From positions 2,108,001-2,172,000 of the forward strand of contig NZ_CP033924.1 of assembly GCF_003815875.1 (NCBI RefSeq): a stretch of DNA of 64,000 nucleotides, in the 5' to 3' direction. The notes under the pieces were generated by a model. The model had not been told where the DNA came from and did no database searches. It worked only from the letters and a program-made list of their open reading frames with translations. This DNA comes from Chryseobacterium lactis. GTDB taxonomy: Bacteria; Bacteroidota; Bacteroidia; Flavobacteriales; Weeksellaceae. Each line of letters begins with the position of its first letter. Positions within the stretch are counted from its first letter, which is position 1. This document shows, one piece after another, positions 59,001 to 64,000 of this stretch. A program made the translations under genes and the position numbers.

Positions 59001-59779
59001 GGGAATTTACTTTTAAAGGGATAAAGATGAGATTTTGCAGAATTAAAACCTGCATGTGTTCCGCTGCTTATGATAGGGTGGTGGAGTGCAACAATAATTC
59101 TTTTGCCCTGGTTTTTAATAATAAGATCTTTGAATTCTGTATAAAAATCTTCACGGGTTTTGATATTGCAGTTCTTGTTGATACCGGGATGGTTGTCCCA
59201 GTTGGTAATGACCCATTCCGTATCAATAACTATAAGTTTAATATCTTTCGAAATATTGATGTCATCAATAGGACAGCCATTTTTAGGGAGGAATGCTTTT
59301 TTATCGTCAAAATATTTTTTAACGAATTTTTCCTGAGCATTTAATCCGTCCACACCATTGTACCAATCATGATTTCCAGGAATAACCAATGTTTTTCCCT
59401 TGAAATTTTTGGTAATGGTCAGCTGGTCTTCCAACTTTTGTTTTGCTAAAGCATAGCCTTCATCCTTTTCTTTAGGCATTCCGTTGGGATAAATATTGTC
59501 TCCAAGGAAGATGAGCATAGAATTGTTGTTGGCAGAATCAAGTTTGCCTTTCAGTAGATTCAGAGTCTTTTGAGCCTGTGTTTCATCTGCATTTCCGGCG
59601 TCCCCGATCAGGAACAATTTAAAATCATTATCAGATTTTACGTCGGAATCTTTTACTTCGAATAAGTTTTTGCCCTTTTGTACGTTATATGTTGCGCAGG
59701 AGTACAGTACTCCGGCAGACATTACGGTTCTCAGAACAATAGAAGTATTTTTTAGATGAGTTTTAAAGGATAAATTCAT
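56063..59779 (-). CDS. Metallophosphoesterase fused to outer-membrane beta barrel
   Basis: 1238 residues. N terminus: signal-like segment with VLYSC (Cys28), a likely lipoprotein site. Residues 50-370 are a calcineurin-type phosphoesterase: FLIGDAGNAD (50s), LGDNIYPNG near 90, IPGNHDWYNG near 133, ALHHPIIS near 231 and SGHDHNLQYH near 309. A middle region (about 440-890) has RGVKKSAIRFLNNMAFQK and GDWDRHSDQWKWAE. The last 350 residues are a BamA/ShlB-like (surface antigen D15) barrel ending GGRISAGIGMKF, with the C-terminal Phe. Probably surface- or periplasm-facing; substrate unknown. Divergent from the HD-PycTM gene, 26 bases apart. Confidence 0.85.
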   Translation of the reverse strand: MNLSFKTHLKNTSIVLRTVMSAGVLYSCATYNVQKGKNLFEVKDSDVKSDNDFKLFLIGDAGNADETQAQKTLNLLKGKLDSANNNSMLIFLGDNIYPNGMPKEKDEGYALAKQKLEDQLTITKNFKGKTLVIPGNHDWYNGVDGLNAQEKFVKKYFDDKKAFLPKNGCPIDDINISKDIKLIVIDTEWVITNWDNHPGINKNCNIKTREDFYTEFKDLIIKNQGKRIIVALHHPIISSGTHAGFNSAKSHLYPFKSKFPVPVIGSIINTLRSSSGASPADLNNQHYADLANRLKSIVQDKENIIFVSGHDHNLQYHEDGNIRQVISGAGSKIDPATIVEPTDFSYGGSGFAILNIRNDKSTDIEYFSTKDAELKKLTHISVTSKPDVFVNNFPNSFPSTFSSTIYPVQLTQKRKFYRWLWGDHYRKYYGIPIEAPTANLSELNGGFIPFREGGGNQSNSLRLKSSDGQEFVMRGVKKSAIRFLNNMAFQKSTLGEELADTFPEKFLLDFYTTNHPFTPFSIGNMSEKLNIFHSDPKLYYIPRQKALGKYNENYGDEMYMIEERFSSDPKTLASLDNAKDIVSSDDVLKNLNKNTKYSVDKESYIRARIFDMLIGDWDRHSDQWKWAEYELGDKIVYKPIPKDRDQAFSKYDGAAFKVIMNVPAIRHMKTFTEDISSVKWLAMEPYPMDLVFLKGATQEDWEAQAKYIQEHLTDADIDEAFRNLPKEVQDDTIAEIQRKLKIRKTKLQNYASQYYDVLQKKVPLAGTVNPDKFVITKNGHSVLVQQYKLGKNKDKNELVFEKTYHDSKTKELWIYGLEDDDIYDVVGKGNPKMTIRLIGGYNHDVYNVEDGRKVKIYDFKSQKNTYNAGSATKNISDDYDINSYNYKHPKYNSVAGYPNADYNPDDGVIIGVLANYTVNNFIRDPYTQKHSLKANFYTATAGFSLVYKGIFKKAIYGWDFNLDAAYTTPRFSQNFFGLSNDSPYDKEDTEREYNRARISKFNFAPSISKKSWMNLSHQIQLTFEDNKVQRKDDRFINISPDVRPEVFNSQQFVGANYTFGYKNADNVAFPTLGLEFMLNADWKSTLSDFNKNFLTLKGKLAIDHRIDKKGVFVFANSSNVMWINNNNFEFYQAAAIGGNNGMRAFRNERFSGRSYFINNSEIRWDFGRIRNNIAPANLGILIGYDIGRVWNDAENSRKWHESVGAGLWLSIVEMMSARLNYFYGSDGGRISAGIGMKF

Positions 59780-59805
59780 AAATTTACATTAACAAAAATT
59801 CAGGG

Positions 59806-60981
59806 ATGAGCATTCTACACAAAGCTAAAAATTATGTTGAAATCTTATTCAAAGATAAGTTATCTTCGGTATATTTTTATCATAATTTTATACATACTGC
59901 CTATACAGTCAACAAGGCTGAGGAAATCATGAAAAACACACCTGTTTCAGAAGAGGATCAGGAAAAAGTACTTGTGGCACTATGGTTTCATGATACAGGA
60001 TATATTGAATGTGCGAAAAATCATGAAGAAAGAGGAGTGGAGATCATGAAAGATTTTCTTCATCAGGAAAATTATCCACAGACTTATATTGATGATGTTG
60101 AAAAGCTGATTCTTGCTACAAAAATCACTCATGAACCCGACGGATTGCTGGAGAAAATAGTGAAAGATGCAGATTTCAGCCATTTTGCAGGACATGATTA
60201 TGGTGATATTTCTGATGCCTTAAGAAAAGAGTGGGAGCTTACCAACGTAAGATGTTTTTCCAATGAAGAATGGAATGCCGGTAATCTGGATATGCTTAAA
60301 AACAAGCACACCTTTTACACCGATTATGCGAAAGAAAACTGGGAGCCTTTAAAGAAGAAAAATATCAAAAAAATTGAAAAGAAGCTGGAAAAGGAAGAGG
60401 TGAAGAAGGAAGATAAGAAAGACAATTCAGAAGGAAAAAAAGATAAAGAAAAATCTGACAGAAGTGTTGATACTTTGTTCAGGGTTACTCTGAATAATCA
60501 CACCAGGTTAAGTGATATTGCAGATAGTAAAGCGAATATACTTCTTTCGGTTAATGCAATTATTATTTCAGTTTGTCTTTCAGTGCTGGTTCCGAAGCTG
60601 GATGCTCCGAAGAATGCCCATCTCATTTTGCCAAGTTTTATATTGCTTACCTCAAGCGTACTTACCATTATATTTGCGATTCTTTCCACCAAACCGAATG
60701 TCACGAAAACGACTTTTACATCTGAGGATATTACCAACAGGAAAGTTAATTTGCTGTTCTTCGGAAACTTTCAGCAGATGCTTTTTGATGACTATCACAA
60801 TGCGATGAGGGATCTGATTAAAGACAGAGATTATATTTATGATTCTATGGTGAAAGATTTATATTACTTAGGCAAGGTTCTCGACAGGAAGTATAAGCTT
60901 TTATCAATAACCTATAAGATTTTCATGGCGGGAATTATTATTTCTGTCTTATCCTTTGGAGTGGCTTTTCTTAGTCTTTAA
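59806..60981 (+). CDS. HD domain protein fused to a PycTM-type membrane effector domain
   Basis: 391 residues. Residues 1-180 are an HD phosphohydrolase: YFYHNFIHTAYTV (H26, H30), ALWFHDTGYIE (HD at 62-63) and KDADFSHFAGHDYGDI (last ligand near 121-123). A Lys/Glu-rich linker (184-220) follows. Residues 221-391 match the PycTM/DUF5706 domain of Pycsar anti-phage effectors: LFRVTLNNHTRLSDIADSKANILLSVNAIIIS, then membrane segments at about 245-262, 273-293 and 372-390. Pycsar effectors respond to cyclic CMP or UMP made by a neighbouring cyclase; no cyclase gene is in this window. Whether this is a defence protein or a housekeeping relative is open. Confidence 0.88.
   Translation: MSILHKAKNYVEILFKDKLSSVYFYHNFIHTAYTVNKAEEIMKNTPVSEEDQEKVLVALWFHDTGYIECAKNHEERGVEIMKDFLHQENYPQTYIDDVEKLILATKITHEPDGLLEKIVKDADFSHFAGHDYGDISDALRKEWELTNVRCFSNEEWNAGNLDMLKNKHTFYTDYAKENWEPLKKKNIKKIEKKLEKEEVKKEDKKDNSEGKKDKEKSDRSVDTLFRVTLNNHTRLSDIADSKANILLSVNAIIISVCLSVLVPKLDAPKNAHLILPSFILLTSSVLTIIFAILSTKPNVTKTTFTSEDITNRKVNLLFFGNFQQMLFDDYHNAMRDLIKDRDYIYDSMVKDLYYLGKVLDRKYKLLSITYKIFMAGIIISVLSFGVAFLSL
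59820..59852 (-). promoter_or_regulatory. Promoter of the phosphoesterase-barrel gene, inside the HD-PycTM gene
   Basis: Minus strand TTG (59850-59852), 22 bases, TAGCTTTG (59820-59827). Both elements match and lie in the first codons of the divergent gene. Confidence 0.6.
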
Positions 60982-61047
60982 TTTCGACTTTGAACAAGGA
61001 AAAACTCCACAATTAGAAATGAAAAAATCTTATACGTATTTTGTGGA

Positions 61048-63357
61048 TTAATCATTTGAGCTTAAAGAAACCCTCAAAGCAAGCAGTCCGGTAATTCCCT
61101 GAAGATCTTCTACTTTAAGGAACTCAATGTCATGCTGAAGGACACCTTTTTTCTGAAGTTTGGAAATATATTCCAGATATTCTTTCTGATTTTCCATGCC
61201 GAAGTAGACAATAGTTATTTTTCCGGGACTGGTTATCCTTTCCGCAGAATCTTTTACATGAGCTTTATCCAGACGTTTCTTGATAATTTCATAATAAGAA
61301 TTGTAGGCACCGTCCACATCGAAGCGCTTTTCATCCATTCTGAAACGAATGTCTATCTTTTCGTTATAGACAAAGATTAATGAGGCAATATCCAACTGAA
61401 TAGGAAGGTCTTTTTTAAAAGATTGAAAATCCAGTTCCATTTTACAGATGGTTTTCAGTTGCCAGTATCTTAGTTTATGAACAACTTTTGACGTATAGTG
61501 AAGATCAGGAGCAATTGTAGAGCCAATGTAGAGATTATGCTCTACGCCGTCAGATTTAAATCTTTCATAATAATGCGGAAAGATCTGCTGAGCCTTGATT
61601 TGGCTTTCATCCAGCATATCCGCCAGTTTTCTATTGACAAGCGTAATAGAATCATCCAGATTTTTTCTGTGATTGTAGAATAAATCTGTCTGAGCCAATA
61701 TCTGAAGGAAATAATCCTGAATTTTTGCTTTTATTTCTTTGGAAGTTCTTACCTCCAGCTTGCCCTGTAAAAACGGATGAATTTCCTCACGCAGCAGCCT
61801 TTGGAAACGTTGTTCCGTATCCGCTTTGATTTCATGATTCAATTCACTTTCAAAAATATCAAGAGCTAATGTAAATTTTTCCGAATCTGAATTGGTAAGT
61901 GTAAAAATATCTTTCAGCCATTCAATTTGCTGATTGAGATCTTCTAGCATCAGATTAAAACGCTTTTCCGAAGACGAACGGATATCAGAAACTCCAAATA
62001 ATGGAGTCAGATTTTTAAAGGAAATCTGTTTCAGGGAATACATTTTCTTTCCCATCGAAGCGGTAAAATACTTCTCCGCTTCATTCCTGAATTTCCAGAC
62101 CACACTGTCATGAATCGTAGTATATTCACGTTGAATAATGGCTTCTATCTGATAATTTTTTTCAAAATAAAACCTGCTCAAAGAGAAAAGAACCATATCG
62201 GTGAAAAACTCCATTTTTTTGAGTTTTAAACCATTAAAACTGCCAACAACAGTAGAGGTAAATTCCATGATCGCAAGAAGTTCTCCGTCTTTAATGATGG
62301 GAATCACCATGAAACTATTGATGTTGTTATTTTTTAAAATACTGAAGGAAGGAAGTTACTTCACGTTTTCATCCAAATTATTAACATTGGAAATAACAAT
62401 TGGTTTTGAATTGTTACTTAAATTGTTAAACGTGTTTTTCCGGGTTTCTTCATCAAAAGTATTGATCCAGAAGTCAAGAATATGATTGGTTAAAAGACTT
62501 TCATAGATCGGAAGCTTATCCAGCTTTTGTTCTTTTTTGTTGAACGTCATGATTCCGAAATTAAGCTCGGAAACGTCAAAATAAGATTTGAAAATTTCGG
62601 TCAGATTTTCATTCGGATTCAGATTTTCAGGATCGATCTCAATCATGCTTGATTTAAGATCAGATAAAGCAACTTCAGACGTACAATCAACCAATGATAT
62701 GATGGTGAATCCTTTCAGTATCCAGGATTGGGACGGAAAATATTTTTTCCACAAGTTAAAATCATCCAGATTTTCCAAAAGCATATCCAGAATATCCTCT
62801 GATGGGATTTTAGCACTTTCTGTAGGGATAATTTCAGTAAAGTCTGAGTTTACCGTAATTTTATAATGTTTCATGATTCCCTGTTTATTAGGAATATCAT
62901 AATAAAACGGAATCATTCCTTTAATGTCTTTTTTAAAATAGGCCTGAAGAATCAGGCAGCAACAAAATACATAAAATTCGTTGTCAGAAATATTTCTGAG
63001 TTCTATTTCAAAATCTTTCCCTGCATCCTTAAGAATTCCTTTAAATCTTTCGGTATAATTAAATGTGATATTGGAAAGAGGAATACTTGCTGCCTTGATT
63101 TCATTATGAGTAAGGCCGGTAGGGAAAAGATCAGCCAGCAGCAATCTGATGAGGTCTTCATTTTTTTCCAGAAGACGGATGTCCTGAAATCCATCTTTAA
63201 GCTCTTTGACATTCTTTGTCCTGTCAATAAGGGATTCGGCATAGTTAACCCTATACTCCAGGCGGTCATTATAGCGGATATGTTCCAACACATCCAAATA
63301 CTTTTTGAATGAAATATAAACCTGAAAGGGAGAGTCTTTGTTGTAAAGATTAGCCAA
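61048..63357 (-). pseudogene. GAF domain-containing protein interrupted by in-frame TAA
   Basis: Two frames, 62356-63357 (333 residues) and 61048-62310 (420 residues), are in the same phase and separated only by a TAA stop (62356-62358) and 15 sense codons. Read through, they give one protein of about 769 residues. The join lies in a GAF domain: KPIVISNVNNLDENVK, stop, LPSFSILKNNNINSF, then MVIPIIKDGELLAIMEFTS, which is the typical GAF core. The C-terminal part has no known enzyme domain. The start is TTG 63357 (ANLYNKDSPFQVYISFKK) after an in-frame stop. A single base change (for example GAA to TAA) would explain it; a sequencing error is possible. Confidence 0.82.
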
Positions 63358-63549
63358 AAGCTGAAATTTAAAGTAAAGTTATGAAAAAAACACTAGTTAC
63401 AAATGTGTTTAGGATTGGTAAAAATGATCTTTTGCTGTTGTTTTATTTTGTTTTTCTGAAAGAACTGTAGAAAAGGATATTACATTAAATGATTCTTCTT
63501 TTTCTTTTTGAAGATTTTCTATCTGCTTTGCTTTTAATGATATTTCGAA
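63358..63549. other. Gene-free AT-rich gap, nothing recognised
   Basis: About 190 bases before the TonB receptor terminator. TAACTTTA near 63377 on the minus strand is a near match to the -7 consensus and may serve the GAF gene. Confidence 0.4.
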
Positions 63550-63582
63550 CAAAAAATTGCCTCCGAAGAACTGAGGCAATTT
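63550..63582 (-). terminator. Terminator of the TonB-dependent receptor gene
   Basis: AAAATTGCCTC (63552-63562) pairs with GAGGCAATTTT (63572-63582). On the minus strand a T run follows (63550-63555). Confidence 0.88.
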
Positions 63583-63606
63583 TCATTATCTAAAAATCTA
63601 TGAAGA

Positions 63607-64000
63607 CTAAAATTTGATATTATATCCCAATATAAACTGTGTTCCGAAAATACTGAAATGTTGAGCATCATAGCTGGATTGCTGATATCGTCCATTGAAA
63701 GTAACAGTATTGTAAACTTCATCGTACGTCTTATCCGAAGGCAGATTTCGTAATTCCCATTTTGGTAAAATATTAAAAATGTTCAATACTCCGACATTAA
63801 TCGTGTTTTTACTATTGATGTTGTAATTGATGGTAAGATCTGTCGTAATTCTGGGCTTAAATCTCAAATAAGATTGTGAACCTGCAGCAGGATCATTCCA
63901 GGCAAGGTTAGCTCCCGGCATGCCACTGTTGGCGTAAGTTGCCTTACCAAATAGTGTATTATTAAGCGATAGATTCCATTTTTTAATGGTGTAATCTATT
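63607..64000 (-). CDS. TonB-dependent receptor, C-terminal part (5' end outside window)
   Basis: 131 residues; the frame is open to the window edge, so the gene continues beyond 64000. The visible part is the last strands of an outer-membrane receptor barrel: WNLSLNNTLFGKATYAN, LRFKPRITTDLTINYNINSKNTINVGVLNIFNILP (the classic LNIFN strand near the C terminus), then YNTVTFNGRYQQSSYDAQHFSIFGTQFILGYNIKF with terminal Phe. Such receptors take up siderophores, vitamins or sugars; the ligand cannot be told. Confidence 0.9.
   Translation of the reverse strand, partial: IDYTIKKWNLSLNNTLFGKATYANSGMPGANLAWNDPAAGSQSYLRFKPRITTDLTINYNINSKNTINVGVLNIFNILPKWELRNLPSDKTYDEVYNTVTFNGRYQQSSYDAQHFSIFGTQFILGYNIKF

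Overview
The window looks like chromosome from a low-GC Flavobacteriia species of the Chryseobacterium type (family Weeksellaceae). I infer this from the gene content: PorP/SprF, a type IX secretion (T9SS) type A sorting domain, DUF5606, DUF3822, a GIN-domain lipoprotein and a TonB-dependent receptor. The promoters agree: many genes have a Bacteroidetes -7 element TAnnTTTG shortly upstream and none has a convincing Shine-Dalgarno. I see no tRNA, rRNA, CRISPR array, phage or insertion sequence. No genome comparison was possible.

Layout. 1-3.5 kb: the end of a DPPIV-type peptidase and a flavin monooxygenase, separated by degenerate intergenic repeats. 3.4-7.7 kb: the sbcDC repair nuclease operon. 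7.9-13.3 kb: a 50-residue basic protein, a VF530/DUF2132 protein, an FKBP isomerase, a YchJ protein, two uncharacterised exported proteins and an M3 peptidase. 13.5-18.7 kb: a GIN-domain lipoprotein, a kefF-kefC type operon and a lemA-TPM-TPM operon. 18.8-30.9 kb: mostly housekeeping genes (folA, coaD, ddl, PASTA protein, rluD, sprF-like, hemW, murI), with a small four-helix-bundle gene between coaD and a TRIC-type channel. 31.0-43.2 kb: a nine-gene myo-inositol catabolic operon with a divergent LacI-family regulator. 43.2-54.9 kb: a nitroreductase/HxlR pair with matched operator-like repeats, rsmD-DUF3822-Smr-phosphoesterase genes, a beta-lactamase-like hydrolase, a retropepsin-like protein, ruvX-def-DUF5606 and mazG. 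55-64 kb: an exported structural-type protein, a 1238-residue phosphoesterase/outer-membrane-barrel fusion divergent from an HD-PycTM protein, a GAF-domain gene cut by an in-frame TAA, and the end of a TonB-dependent receptor.

How genes work together. In transcription order the inositol operon encodes an aldolase (iolJ-like), iolE, an iolX-like dehydrogenase, iolB, iolC, iolD, iolA, iolG and a sodium:solute symporter. That is uptake plus every step from myo-inositol to acetyl-CoA and dihydroxyacetone phosphate. A perfect palindrome GTGTTCGAACAC in the divergent gap is the obvious candidate operator. SbcD/SbcC form one nuclease, KefF/KefC one regulated K+/H+ antiporter, and LemA with two TPM proteins one envelope module.

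Most worth a second look: the in-frame stop in the GAF gene; the HD-PycTM protein, which carries the membrane domain of Pycsar anti-phage effectors with no nucleotide cyclase beside it; the paired 18-bp repeats between nitroreductase and hxlR; three intergenic repeats that each hold a 17-18 nt near-palindrome between short direct repeats; and -7 promoter elements that create false TTG/GTG start codons at four genes. I did not find a complete new multi-gene system.
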